Positions 1 to 11,117 of a DNA stretch of 64,000 bases are shown here, piece by piece. Location of the stretch: the NCBI RefSeq assembly GCF_011745365.1, contig NW_024468913.1, positions 3,906,001-3,970,000 of the forward strand. Direction: 5' to 3'. The stretch is from Cryphonectria parasitica EP155 (taxonomy: Eukaryota > Ascomycota > Sordariomycetes > Diaporthales > Cryphonectriaceae). The notes beneath the pieces are model-generated. The model did no database searches and was not told where the DNA came from. It worked only from the letters and a program-made list of their open reading frames with translations. The position numbers were made by a program, and so were the translations under genes. Position 1 is the first letter of the stretch. Each line of letters starts with the position of its first letter.

Positions 1-429
1 CTGCTGAACATGAACCCATCATTTCCAAGAGCGGGCGTTGCTGCGCTATCAAAGCCACCGATTTGACTAGACCTGCTTTTGTTGTGCGTATGATTCTAAT
101 ATCGTTCTTATTCCCACACTTCAGCCATACACAGAGCTTATTCTGCTTATTATATATGTCTCACTTACATTGCTGACATAGGTTAAGAGTGAGTAGGAGG
201 GAGAAAACAGTTTTCAAGGAAACCAAGCATTTGGTCACAAGCTCGGAGAACCGGAGAGAGACATGCTCGATAGAAGGCGGCGATTTCCTACAAATCGAAT
301 ACGACAAACACCATGTACAACGAAGTAATATCGTTTTTTATCAGAAAAAAAAAAAGTTGTCATTAGCATATTAAAGTCATATCCAAAGAGCCCATAAGTT
401 TCCAAAGGGACCTAGGCTTCCTTTCCCGT
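1..429. other. Intergenic, no gene seen
   Basis: Window edge and 3' flank of the mannosyltransferase gene. It contains only a short open frame of about 60 codons with no recognisable features and an A-rich stretch near 345-356. Nothing here supports a gene. Confidence 0.6.
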
Positions 430-2485
430 CTAAGTGGCAATGCCAATCTTCCTGGCCTGCTTGACCATATCGGCAAGGAGATCCTTCTCTTGGGTAGAGA
501 GCTCACCCTTTAGGTGGTGATCCGTCGTCAGGCAGCACATATTGGCATCGCCTAGGAACCAAGCGCCCGGCTCCCTGATGTCGCGGGGCTCAATCAGGAA
601 CGAGTCCCAGGATCCAAACTTCCACTCCCGCCTGTCGAGGAATTTGTTGCGCACGAGTCCGCCGTTGAACCAGAGCGGCTTGCCTTGCGTGTCGAGGTGA
701 AGAAGCTGCGGTGAGCAGATCTTAGGCTTCGGGGGCTCTCTAGGCAGCAACTCAGATGCGCTGGTGTCGGTGTCGTTCCCTTCCGTGCTGGCGAGGTCGC
801 CAGAGGTGTCTTGAGACTCCCTGTCCTCTGCTCTGTTCTCGTCGTCTGGTCTCGGCTCGGGGATGGGTTCAGGGATGGACTCGAGCTCGCCAATGATGCC
901 GGCGTCACCTTGGTGGAAGGCGTAATCTGTATCTCCAACGAGCTCGAAGCCGAGCCAGAACGTCTCCTTGTCACCTGCAAATCTCTCGTTAGAAAAAGAA
1001 CCTGGCATGATGGGCGCGGAAAACCTTGTGTTCCTCAAGGGTGGACGCACCGTAGACCATATCGTACACGCCAACCTGGTTTTTGGACTTGTCTCCTTCC
1101 CGGTCTGGCCCATTCATCCGCAACACGAACAGCATCGCCAGGAAATGTCGATGCGTATCCACGACAAGTACTCCACTCTCCTGCTGGTGTCCACTCTCCC
1201 CCTTCCACAGCCGGCTCTGCTTCACGTTCCGCGACACAGGCTGCGGTAGGATGGACTGCAGCCAGCTCTTCTTGCTCTCGGGCATGATCAGCCTGTCACG
1301 GAAGAACAAGGCCCCGGTGTCGACGTACTCGGGGTAGTCAAACATGACCTCGGGATTCTTAAAGAAGAAGCTGTCCGCGTCGATGAAGATGACCTCTCGG
1401 AAGCTTGACAGCAATATGGCAAAGGGCTTGGCGGCCCAGCTGGCGATGTTCCACCCCACGGGATTTACCATGGCTCCGATGTCTCGCGTGATGACGCCTT
1501 CGATGTCTTCGAGGTCCTGCCGAGAGTCGCGGTTGAGATCGTTGTCGCCGACGTACATGACCTCGATCGGCAGGTTGCAGCCGAGCTGGCGGAGGATCGG
1601 GATCTGGGTGAGAAGATATGTGACTTGATCGTTCCCTGCGGTAAGCACAATACCACGGCCACCCTTCTTGAGGTGTGAGCGGAGTGTCATGTGGTCAGGG
1701 AAGTAAGGCGCTGTGAAGGGGAAGAGGAGATCATCCAGCTGAACGAGCAACCGGCGGAAACCCTCATAGGCGTGTATCTTGTTGACCAGCTCGACATGAT
1801 CTATGCTGGAAGAGGCAGTCGAGGCTTGGTATCGAAGAAAGGGAATCACGTCATCCCTGATCTCGTAGCCGCCGTCCGAGTCCGTCACAACATGCAGGTC
1901 CTCCCACGCATCGAAGTACTTCTTGTACTTGCGCGCAAGCATGCCTAACTCCCGGAGTCGCTGTTCGCCTGTGAGCTCGATCGGGCGAAGGAGGCCCCGC
2001 ATTTCGAGTTCGCTGGGTAGCAGGTTGATGATCTTAAAAAGAGCATCATTGAAGCCAGGCCTAGGCGAGAAATGGACCTCTGCTGGTGACTTGGAGGCTG
2101 TCCTGCCGAGCCCATCCTCCTTGCTAGCTAGGGGCACCTGATGGGGTTTATGAGGAGGGAGGCCTTGGGGCCCTTCTTCAGATACTTTGCCGGTATCAAC
2201 GTCGAGTGTCGGAAAATGCGTCTCTTCTGTCTGCGCTGGCGCAGTACCGGTTCTGGGCACGGAGCCCACTGCTTCGTTCAAGGACCCAACACCATCGTAT
2301 GACGCCGACGAGGAGGAGGACCAGTAGAAGATGGCTGACCGAACGACCAGGACCACGAGGACCACTAGAGCTATCTGTCGGACTCTCTGGTTATGTTTCG
2401 ACGGTGGTTCCCTTGGGCTGGGGACGGCCAGTGGCAGACGACCTTCCTTCAGAGGGACATCTTTGAGTGAGAGGGGTTTGAACAT
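430..2485 (-). CDS. GT71 (MNN1/MNN2-type) Golgi alpha-mannosyltransferase
   Basis: Two exons, 2485-1051 and 974-430. The intron 975-1050 (76 nt) has a GTGCGT donor and TTGCAG acceptor, and the join restores the frame across a conserved Tyr-Gly-Asp-Lys-Glu-Thr-Phe-Trp stretch. The product is 659 aa: a short cytosolic tail, one signal-anchor membrane segment (about residues 37-55), a linker, then the catalytic domain. A DxD metal/nucleotide-sugar motif sits in Phe-Ile-Asp-Ala-Asp-Ser-Phe-Phe-Phe (Asp369, Asp371). This type II topology with DxD is typical of the fungal mannosyltransferases that transfer mannose from GDP-mannose to N- or O-glycans in the Golgi. Linkage (alpha-1,2 or alpha-1,3) cannot be decided from sequence. 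A Glu/Asp/Pro-rich insert of about 65 residues lies inside the C-terminal part of the catalytic domain, just after the intron. The stop is TAG at 430-432. Confidence 0.88.
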
Positions 2486-4015
2486 CTCGGGGGACGTTCA
2501 GGCGCCCGAGGACCAGGTGATAAGAGAACCACGTATCCTATATGTCGTGTAGTCTTGACGCTGGAGGAAGAGGAAGAAGTAAATCAACAACAATCACAAC
2601 AACAACAAACGCTGGACACAGAAAGAAAGACTCAAGAAAGGAATTAAGGGCGGAGGAAAAGACGGCGGCGACGCGGAAAGTCAAGCAGAACCCCTCGGGC
2701 CGTGTCTAGGGAGCGCGATCTGGCTAGAGAAAGGGAGGCAGCCCCTTGGCAAATACCGCGTCCATTCATCTTATTATTTCAGCTGCAAGGGGAGCTTCCC
2801 AGCAGAGATGCACAGCTGGCCCCGATATTTTAATCCAGACTCCGGCCTGTGCCTGGGAAAGGCATAGCAACAAGGTCTCGAAGAGGCGCCGTCAGGGACT
2901 GGCGTCCCACCATGATGCCTCGGGGAACCCTTGAAGCTGTCACGGGCCGGTCACTGGTGCAGATCAGCCAATACCGCTGGCCCCAGCGTACCATACATAG
3001 TATGAATGAATGAATGAATGATATGTTCTGGGCGTAGGGGGGAGCGAGTCAGGGTTCAAGACTTGCTCGTGATTTCTGTGAGCTTTTTTCTGCGTTTGGG
3101 GGAGGGCGCCACTATTCAGCCCATCCAAAAGAGTCTAGAAGACGCCACCAGCCTGATTAGCACGTGGCTAGCACTGGGCTACGCTGCACCGTGGACGCTT
3201 GGCGGGAGCAGGGCGTCCGCTGAGTCCAGAGCTGAACAAGACTGGCACCCCGGAAATTTATGCCTGGTTCCATGCAGCAGTCGGTCTTCTGGCCGTGACT
3301 TTGTACTATGGCATGTAGGTATAGCCGACAAAGCGGCTGAATCTGTAGATCCTGAGGCTTGGCATGACCATATCTAGTCGTCTCGATCCTCGATAGGGGC
3401 TTTTATGGATGAGACTTAGTTTTCATGCCGACGAAGAAGACTGGAGAAGGATGATTCAGCCCGAAAAGGGAAATCCGAACATAGCAATGGAAGAAAGAAA
3501 AAAAGGACAGAAAAAATAGAGGCAGTACCCGAATTATTCCCCGTAGTCCTCGAAAAACACTGACTCATTTGTCTTCTCATTCCGGAGTCTTGAAATGCGA
3601 GGGTGTTCCTCGTGAAAGCTCAACAATCGCGAGCAAAGACAGTAGGCGAGCTGTATGCAGAAGATAGGGAAAAGGGGGGCAGGGGAAAGTGCTAAACATC
3701 CAAGCCAAGTAGCCTCACTGTGATTCGTCAAGTGAATATTCTTCCCTTCCTCAACTGGAATGGACTTGACGGGAGGCTACTTCCCCTTCTACACTTGCTA
3801 AGCCTGTTGTGCTTGCCAACATTTTCTATGCTCTCCAATACTGGTAACTGCGATGGGCTGCAGATAAGGTAGACAAATAGACAATACTGAAAAGAGGAAT
3901 AGTTTCGAGAATTGATCTGTCAAAACCACAACCATCATCATTGTCATCTCAATTTCTGCCCAGCAATACCATTATCAACTCAATTTATTCCTATTGCTAC
4001 TGACCGTATGTCATA
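2486..4015. other. Divergent promoter region, no gene seen
   Basis: This lies upstream of both the mannosyltransferase (-) and the RTA1-like gene (+). An open frame of about 119 codons (3018-3377) has no family features and poor composition. A short (TGAA)n tract lies near 3002-3020. I see no gene. Confidence 0.5.
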
Positions 4016-5464
4016 ATGGACCCATCCCGCTCCGACTCCGAGAACATGAACTTCCTCTCGAGGATCTGCGCCGTGGCACCGCAGGCGCATCCAAATTGCC
4101 AGACAGGATTCTACGGATACAAACTGAGCCACAATGCCAACGGCGCCTTCATGGTGCTATTCTCTATTGTTGCAGTTGCTTACATCTGCATGTACGCCTG
4201 GAAGAGGGTTGGCGCCGACTTCACTGGCTTCATGCTACTAGGTTTGTTGGCAGAGGCTCTCGGATACGGTGCTCGGGTGTAGAGCACTACCGATCAGTTC
4301 GAGGACGATGCCTTCTTCATGCAGATCTGCTGTTTGACCATTGGCCCGGCGTTCATGGCCGCGGCTATCTATCTTTGTATGCGGAGGATTGTTTTTTGTT
4401 TCGGCGAGGAGAACTCCCGCATCTCGTCCAGATGGTTCACCAGAATTGTAAGTCGTGATGCTCCCGCTGCCCAGGTTGCGTGCCGTCCGAAATCTGTGTG
4501 GCTGAACGGTCACAGTTCATCCCATGCGACATCGTCTCCCTCGTCCTGCAGGCCACGGGTGGCGGTCTTTCAGCTGTCGCATACAAGAACGGCGGTCATG
4601 TGTCTACCGGCAACAATATAAGTGAGCCAATTCCTCCTCACCGTCTCCACGTTGATATTATCTGGTCAATGAAACGAAATTGACCGATGCCTGGCTTGCC
4701 ATCCAGTGATTGCCGGCCTGGCCTTCCAAGTTTTCACAATGGCCACCTTCATCTGCAGCGCGGTCGACTTCACGCTGCGCACATACTTGCGCTACAAGCT
4801 GCAGGGCCAAGAAGCCCTCGAGCAGGCCGTGTCAAACACGGCTGTCCGCAGCTCGACCCCCTTCCGCCTCTTCCTCGCGGCCCTGATCTTTGCCACGCTG
4901 TGCATCTTCACCCGGTGCTGTTTCCGTGTTGCGGAACTCAGCGGAGGGTGGACGGGTCCGTTAATGAAGAAACAGGTACTGTTCATCGTATTCGAGAGCA
5001 CCATGGTCTTCTTGGCGAGCGTGGCACTGGTCGTCTTCCATCCCGGGTGGTGTTTCAAGATAATGCTGGAGGGGGAGGGCGGCCTGGGCCTCAGCCGGCT
5101 CAGACAGTTCAGGCCGTTCCGGGGAAATAGACCGCGAGCCAATGCTGTTTCTGAAGGGAGCGTCGATGATGGCGTGTTACAGCGGCAGATCTCGGGGCAG
5201 ATGCAGGGTGGCGAGGACAAAACCGAGGCTCAGGCCCCGACGACCTCACGCGTCCAAGTTCCTGCTCCACGTGCGAACACCACCTCCACTCATGGAGCCA
5301 ACAGAGTCACGTTGCAGCCCAACATTCTGCTCAGTGAGACTCTCGCAGAGGATAATACAGCCTCGGGGGCTGAACATAACACACCTGTCAGGTCTGCGGT
5401 TGCCAATGCGGTGGTCTTTCCAAAGAATAGACCGAGTGCCACTGCCATGCCTTGTGCAGGCTAA
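4016..5464 (+). CDS. RTA1-family membrane protein, frame interrupted by one in-frame TAG
   Basis: Three exons: 4016-4447, 4516-4621 and 4707-5464. Introns are 4448-4515 (GTAAGT...CACAG) and 4622-4706 (GTGAGC...TCCAG). Together they make 432 codons in one frame, except that codon 89 is TAG (4280-4282). Both sides of the stop read as RTA1 family (7 membrane segments, lipid-translocating/drug-resistance related proteins): TM1 about 42-62; TM2 about 70-88, ending in Gly-Tyr-Gly-Ala-Arg; TM3 about 99-122; TM4 about 145-165; TM5 after Met-Ile-Ala-Gly-Leu-Ala-Phe; then TM6 and TM7; and a disordered tail of about 100 residues. No frameshift, deletion or plausible intron removes the stop; the only GT...AG pair spanning it would be 41 nt and would delete the conserved TM2 end. 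The intact splice sites and downstream frame argue against old decay. Options are recent pseudogene, sequencing error, readthrough or mRNA editing. The family call is firm; the functional state is unknown. Confidence 0.82.
4269..4287 (+). other. Hairpin presenting the in-frame TAG adenosine in its loop
   Basis: Bases 4269-4274 (GTGCTC) pair perfectly with 4282-4287 (GAGCAC). The 7-nt loop is 4275-4281, and its last base, A4281, is the A of the TAG. A few further pairs are possible outside the stem with small internal loops. In Fusarium and Neurospora, A-to-I edited adenosines are enriched in hairpin loops with U at -1. Whether this one is edited is inference. Confidence 0.6.
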
Positions 5465-6039
5465 GCGGCACACCCTGCCCATCAGGCGCGGCAATCTCTC
5501 CTCCCTGACCACATAGGACGAATGGGGTTGTCAGCTGGGGATTGAGCCCAATTGAGGGGGTTTGCTGGGTGGGATCGGGGGTGAGGAGACTCTTCATTGA
5601 AGGCAGGTTCATTTTGCTCTGGGTGTGTAATACGTTCTCTTTGCTGTAATTGGAATAGAGGAAGAAAGTATTGGGTAACAGTGTAGTCTGCTCACGCTGT
5701 ACAGACAGGCGGGCTCCTCCTCCTTTGACTTTCTGATCAACTAGATCGGGGATGGACGGGTACAACTTTCTATACTGTCAGCACATGGATATAAACATTG
5801 TATGGCCTTTTAATTCTTTAGTTCCTTGACATCGCTTCCAGTCATCGTCCATTCCCTTTGTCCCTGGCTTCGTCCGAGCTCAACTGCGGACTGGCGATGA
5901 CGCTGGTGGCATCTGTCGTGCTGACTCCGCCTGCAACCCCTACTGGCATCTAGACTGATGCCCTTGCTGCCGGATCTCGTAGAGTTCCGGAGGCTCCCGC
6001 TTGAAGTCCTCGCCTGGAGAGCTGGCAGGGGAAAAGAGA
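5465..6039. other. Convergent 3' flanks, no gene seen
   Basis: 3' untranslated and intergenic DNA between the RTA1-like gene (+) and the lipase (-). I see no open frame with family features and no strong repeat. Confidence 0.5.
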
Positions 6040-7919
6040 TCATCTCTTGTCTCCGTCCAACTGTTCCGCACTGCCGTCGAGGCCGAGCCCCAGGCCGCGG
6101 GGGGGTGATGTTCTGCCTCTGCGTCCAAGAGGATGCGGGCTATCTGCGCCACGCTCGCTCGGGTCTGTGATGGTCGATATGTCATCGTCGCTGAACCTCA
6201 CATCGCGTATGCCCTCGCGAGCCTGGTGCGCCTGCCTCGTGGATGGCGTGCCGCCCACAGCACTATTTACATCGCTGTCGTTCATGTCGCTCCCGTTATA
6301 CGCGTGACCGCGCTGCCAAAACGTGGCGCTCTTGCCGAGGCTCTGCGTCCTCGCGCGGCGGTAGCTGTCGTACTCGTCCTTGGAGTGCTCGGCATTCGTG
6401 AAGCTGTCCAGGGCGTCGAAGACGTGCGGGAAGACCTGTGCGGCGACGTCGCGGGCCCACAGGAAGTCGAGATGTTCGTAGTGGGGGATCTCGGTCGCGA
6501 CAGTCTTGGGCGGGAGTTCGCGCAGCATCGCCTTGATGTCGACGAGAGAGTCGCTGCCTCCGTAGACGAGCACGACGGGCGTCTTGATGTTGCGCGTTGG
6601 GTACTTGGTGACCTTGGTGGAGCGCGTGGATGTTCCTATGCTCAAGGGTGGGTCATCGTCGTACATCTGGAAAGATTTGGTGCGAATGATCTGGAACCAG
6701 TGGACCACGGACTTGGTGGAGGTGAACGAGTAGAGGTGGGGGTAGGCGGCGAGCTTCTGAGCGACCGAGATGTTTTGGGCCTTCCAGTTGAAGAGAAACC
6801 GGATCCCGTTGTCGATAATCTTGATATATAGAGGCGGGTAGATGATGGACTCCCACAGAGGTGCGGAACTCAGGATGCCGCGCCGACCAAACATGAGAAA
6901 CAGGACCTGTGGTGATGCTTTAATCAAGGCGTCCGCAATACCGTTGGCCAGACCAGGCGGCGACATTGCCGGCGCGAGAGCAATGAAGACATTGACTTGT
7001 TGATTCAATTTCGGATGGATAGACAGGGCGGCAAAGGCCTGCGCCGTGCCTTGGGAAAAGCCGATATACGAGAGCGACGGCTGCCCTGTATTCCCTAGAA
7101 TGTACTCTATACTGTTCGGGATGTCGTAGAAGGCGAACTCATCGATGGAAAAGTTCCAGAACTCAAGAGAGGTCGGCGCAGAGTTGACGCTTTTCTTGGA
7201 GTATTTGTTCCCACGATTGTTTCCAAGCTGTCGATTGAGAGAGAACAGAGGTCAGCACCACAAGTTTAGAACCCGAGAAGAACAGGAACAACATCTCACC
7301 CAAACATCGAACCCCTTATCTACCAAGACGAACGGCAAGGCCCTCTCCGCGTCCGTGAGGCAGACCCATACTTCGCTGTTCATCAGAAGCCCATGGTGCA
7401 GGTAGATGACTCGCTTCTTGATACTGTTGGGTCCGGAATTAACCTTGAGATCCTCCTCGTCTTTCCTCCACGCCAGCCGGTGCAGCCCCAGGAGGTAACC
7501 GTCGCTAGTCTGGACGACATGTTCCTCGGCGGTGTAGCCAAACAGCTCGCACAGCTCAACGAAATCGGTCGCGTTTCTTATGGCGGTTGAGAGGCCTAGA
7601 GCGGGTGATCCTCGTCAGCCTTGTGTTCTCCAATGGGCATGAATCCTTGCTGGATAGAACCTGGACATACTCTTCTTTCTTTCCTCTGCCCTTTTTTCAT
7701 CTGTGGATCTCCACCGATTGAATATACGTCTCGATGCGCGGTAAAAGATGTTGATCAGAGGCGAAGCTGTCTAGTGGTCAGAGAGGCGCTCTCGTGTCTT
7801 AGGGAGAAGCTGGAAATAGACGGACGCAAGGCAAAGGTCAGGACGCGAATGATGCTCTCGAGAGTGACGAAGGCAAACGACAGAGCGACGGCGACATATT
7901 CGACTCTAGCGAGCATCAT
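6040..7919 (-). CDS. Membrane-anchored steryl ester hydrolase / acid lipase (TGL1-YEH family)
   Basis: Four exons on the minus strand: 7919-7826, 7766-7671, 7595-7300 and 7227-6040. Introns are 59 (GTCCGT donor), 75 (GTATGT) and 72 nt (GTGAGA). The product is 557 aa. An N-terminal hydrophobic segment (about residues 8-30) likely anchors it in a membrane or lipid droplet. It is followed by the alpha/beta-hydrolase lipase lid and the conserved Asp-Val-Trp-Leu-Gly-Asn-Asn-Arg-Gly block. The nucleophile is Ser220 in Gly-Phe-Ser-Gln-Gly. The acid is in Val-Tyr-Gly-Gly-Ser-Asp-Ser-Leu-Val-Asp, and the base is the His of Tyr-Glu-His-Leu-Asp-Phe. The family cleaves steryl esters or triacylglycerol during sterol homeostasis. 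The last 90 or so residues are low-complexity and probably disordered. The exon 1 donor is the least certain boundary; it was chosen because it keeps frame and joins a family-like Phe-Ala-Leu-Pro-Ser-Pro-Leu-Ile-Asn. Confidence 0.87.
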
Positions 7920-8580
7920 AATCAGTTAGCCAGCTGACAACCGGGGCAGGACCATGGTATTTCGTAGTGGCGCATACATGTTGAGGCGCCCAATGAATGG
8001 TACGGGCATGTTGGCGCGCTCAGGGTGGAATCTATCCGCCCGCCTACTATCGTCGGATTCTTAGGATGGCCAGGCTGGCCAGGATGCGCTTGGAGAGGCT
8101 GGATGGATGAAGGCGCACACAAATACTTCTCTAAGGCGACATGGTGTAGAATTCCATGTTTTAGAAAGACGAGAGAGAAGTTGGGAGAAGACTGTGGTTG
8201 TAGCTGTTGTACTGGGAAAAAGAGGGATGATGTCACATGCCAGTGGGTTTTACTAGCTGAGCCCAAGCATCACACAGGAGCTGCACCTGCAGGTCCAGGT
8301 CCTCAAATAGAAACGGCCCAAGTAGCCCACCCCCTGACCCACCTCAAGCATCCTCATTTCTGACTTCTGAGTCACTACAAAGATAAGACGTGTATTAGGC
8401 GGGTACCACGGCCGTCTCGATGAGCCTTACAAACTCCTCAAATAAATGAGCATGGTCCTTCTGCGCATTCATTCCTCTGCCATGGATCCTAATTCTTGAT
8501 ATCCGACTTCCTGCGCCCTAAAATCGATCCTCGCACTAGCTCAAGCACCGACAATATCCTGCCGAAACCTGGCGAGAGAG
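7920..8580. other. Divergent promoter region, no gene seen
   Basis: About 660 nt between the lipase (-) and the GNAT gene (+). Short open frames on both strands have no protein-like features. This is the probable promoter for both neighbours. Confidence 0.5.
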
Positions 8581-9129
8581 ATGGAGAAGCCCTCGCCCGC
8601 GCCCGTGCTTGAGCCTCAAGGCCATGCAGTTGCTGGGCAGCAGGTTTTCATTGAGCGCGCCACCGTCCAAGATGCAGATGTCATCAGGTTGATGGTAATC
8701 GCCGCGTACGCCAAGTATGTTGAACGCATCGGCAGAGAGCCCGCGCCAATGACAGCAGACCAGCACGCCATCATTGCCGACCCCACGCAGGACATCTACG
8801 TGCTACGCAGGTGCGAGGACGGGAAGGTGGTGGGATCCATCCTCCTCTCGGACTCTGAAAGGGACGACTCGACGCTGGTGGATAATCTCGTCGTTGATCC
8901 AGAGCTGCAAGGGCGTGGCTATGGACGCCTCCTCATGGATTTTGCGCATGACTATGCTCGTGCGAAGGGGCGCCCGGCTCTGACGCTCTTCACCAACGAG
9001 AAGATGTACGAGAACCACGCACTGTATGTGAAGATGGGTTTCATCCAGGTAGACAAGAGGGTTGAGAATGGATACCACCGGGTCTACTTCCGCAAACAGC
9101 TCGCACCAGCAATTTCGCAGCACGCCTAA
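8581..9129 (+). CDS. GNAT-family N-acetyltransferase
   Basis: Single exon, 182 aa. The GNAT fold is visible: an N-terminal Ile-Glu-Arg-Ala-Thr-Val-Gln-Asp-Ala-Asp strand/helix entry at about residue 24; a central Val-Val-Gly-Ser-Ile-Leu-Leu strand at about 84; motif A with Val-Asp-Pro-Glu-Leu-Gln-Gly-Arg-Gly-Tyr-Gly-Arg-Leu-Leu (about 105-118), which is the acetyl-CoA pyrophosphate loop (Q/RxxGxG/A); and a motif B-like Met-Tyr-Glu-Asn-His-Ala-Leu-Tyr-Val-Lys-Met-Gly-Phe near 145-157. Enzymes of this type move acetyl from acetyl-CoA to an amine. The substrate is not predictable here, and no neighbour suggests one. The ATG at 8581 is the first in frame and gives the expected length for a single-domain GNAT. 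Confidence 0.85.
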   Translation: MEKPSPAPVLEPQGHAVAGQQVFIERATVQDADVIRLMVIAAYAKYVERIGREPAPMTADQHAIIADPTQDIYVLRRCEDGKVVGSILLSDSERDDSTLVDNLVVDPELQGRGYGRLLMDFAHDYARAKGRPALTLFTNEKMYENHALYVKMGFIQVDKRVENGYHRVYFRKQLAPAISQHA

Positions 9130-11117
9130 GGACACCTAGAGCTGTGTTCTCCTAGAACATGCCGGGGATCACAGAGGACAGCAGACGAAACAAGATGGAG
9201 CTTGCATCTGCCAAGCATACAATCTCTCACTATGGATATGAGATGTGCTGTCACGAAATGACCTTCCAGGTCCACGACCGCCGTTAACATTCTGTTGGCC
9301 TGTGCTTCTGGCTCGTCGAAAGGCCAAACCTCGATCCAACCAAGACCCCGGTGTCAACCCACTCTTAGTTAACAGGTGTCTGCCGGGCGAGACATGCATT
9401 ATACATAGTAGCGTAGAAGACTAATGTGATGTGTTTATGAAAAGACAGGATCCTGACTGCTGCAGAAGTTCTGCCGAGACAAGGACTTTAATTAACCCGC
9501 GAGCTTGTCAGTGTAGCAATATCCCATCGTGCTCGTGTACTGGATCCAGGACGAGGAGAAGGGTACTAAGTCTGACCAGAGGAGCAAGGCCAGAATGAAG
9601 AGAGATAATAAGATGGGCAAGATCCACAGCCCACTCTGTACATAGTACCATAGGAGAAGTCTCATCTACTATGATTGATTAATGGTAACGTTGGATGGAG
9701 GGAGGAAAGAAGAGGCACGCCCGTTGGGACATGCAGCGGATCGGATCTGGCGCAGGGGAGACCCCTGAAACAGTGGCTGGCGTGAGGGGCGGGATTGGAG
9801 GTTATCTCCTGCGCAGTACTACCATAGGACCTTAGCTGCTAGTACCTTGCTATGACAGGACATCAAACCGTGTACCATGTACTATATAGAATGGCTCACC
9901 ATCTGCCGCGTAAAACCAGCAAAACCCGCTGAGAGGGCCCCCCCACAGTCATGTTAGTTCTCTACAGCAACCCGCTGTCGACTCCACGTACTTGACCTGC
10001 CACAACACACACTACCGTAGCACTTATAGTGAGCAGGAACCATAGCAATAGTACCCGGCCGTACCATACTATCCCGCAAACCCGCCTGCTCGCTAATTGT
10101 CCCTGGTCCTCCGCATAAGCCAGTATGGGGGATATTCTTGTCTGCATCCTGCCATGACAACACCCGCCTCTGTTTTCTTGCTGCTAGTTGAAGTCGTCAT
10201 CCTAACCTTTCCTCCTCTCCTTCTCTACCTAACACCATCAATTGGATTGCTACCCATACACCCGGGCATTCAGATAGCCACGCAGACAATCAATCAACGT
10301 TTTGCTTGTGGAATTGCCACCTCGGAGGCGGACTAATACTCTTTTGCTCCACGGCCACTGTTCCTTTCAGTTGCACGCATGCCTGCAGCTTAACTTCCGC
10401 GGCCTGAGAGAGCTCCACCCCAGCTCGTTTCTTCCTCCAGAGCAGCGATCCAACCTCGACCTGACAGCAACAATTCCGGCACCCACCTCAGCTGCCCGGT
10501 CCACTGCTGGGTGTGATCGCTGTCCCCCTCCCAACCCCTGGCGGTTCATCTCTCTTTTCTCCGCGCCCTGCCCCTACCCACGACGCACGACGGACTGCCT
10601 GTGCTGTCCGCTGCAACAATCGACCTCAGGGCCTTTCTCTCCCAGCTACATGATCCTCCCATGGACGATCTGTCTGGGTCTCAGCTCTGAACTCGTCCCA
10701 GCCTCAACCTGTTATACATTTTACTAGGCAGGATCACACTCAGGACCAGGACCTGGCCTAGGGCCGGCACCGGAAACGAGAGGAAAATAGAAAGAAAGAG
10801 AAGGGGGGAAAATCAAGAAACGAAACGAAAACAAAAGGCATCCGCTATATCCTGCCCACCCTGGATCGATACCCCTAAGCGAAGACGTAATTCCCAGCCA
10901 GGCGACACACACAAAGACACTCCCACACGAGCGCATTGACGCCACACTGTTGCCCGCCGAGGTCCCGTTCGATTTGATTAGGCCCCTGATCACTTCATTT
11001 TCCACCTCGTACTGTACTTCCCACCGTCAACTCCTGCTTGTCTCGACCAGGCGCAAACCACCCCAACAACGCCCACACCACCCTCCCCGAGACGATCCTC
11101 ATCACGACCGTCTCAAC
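9130..11117. other. Intergenic and 5' leader of the next gene, no gene seen
   Basis: Nearly 2 kb without a supported gene. The 9.6-10.1 kb part carries several scattered copies of short TAGTACCATA-like words on both strands. From about 10.3 kb the sequence is CT-rich and looks like promoter/5' leader of the gene starting at 11118. Open frames here (such as 10302-10727) have low-complexity translations. Confidence 0.5.

Noticed and set aside
3018..3377. 119-codon open frame upstream of the RTA1-like gene
   Set aside because: No family features, no splice-compatible continuation, and it lies where a promoter is expected.
4242..4282. A GT...AG pair that could splice out the TAG of the RTA1-like gene
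   Set aside because: It would be a 41-nt intron, it lacks a branch site, and it would delete the conserved end of the second membrane segment.
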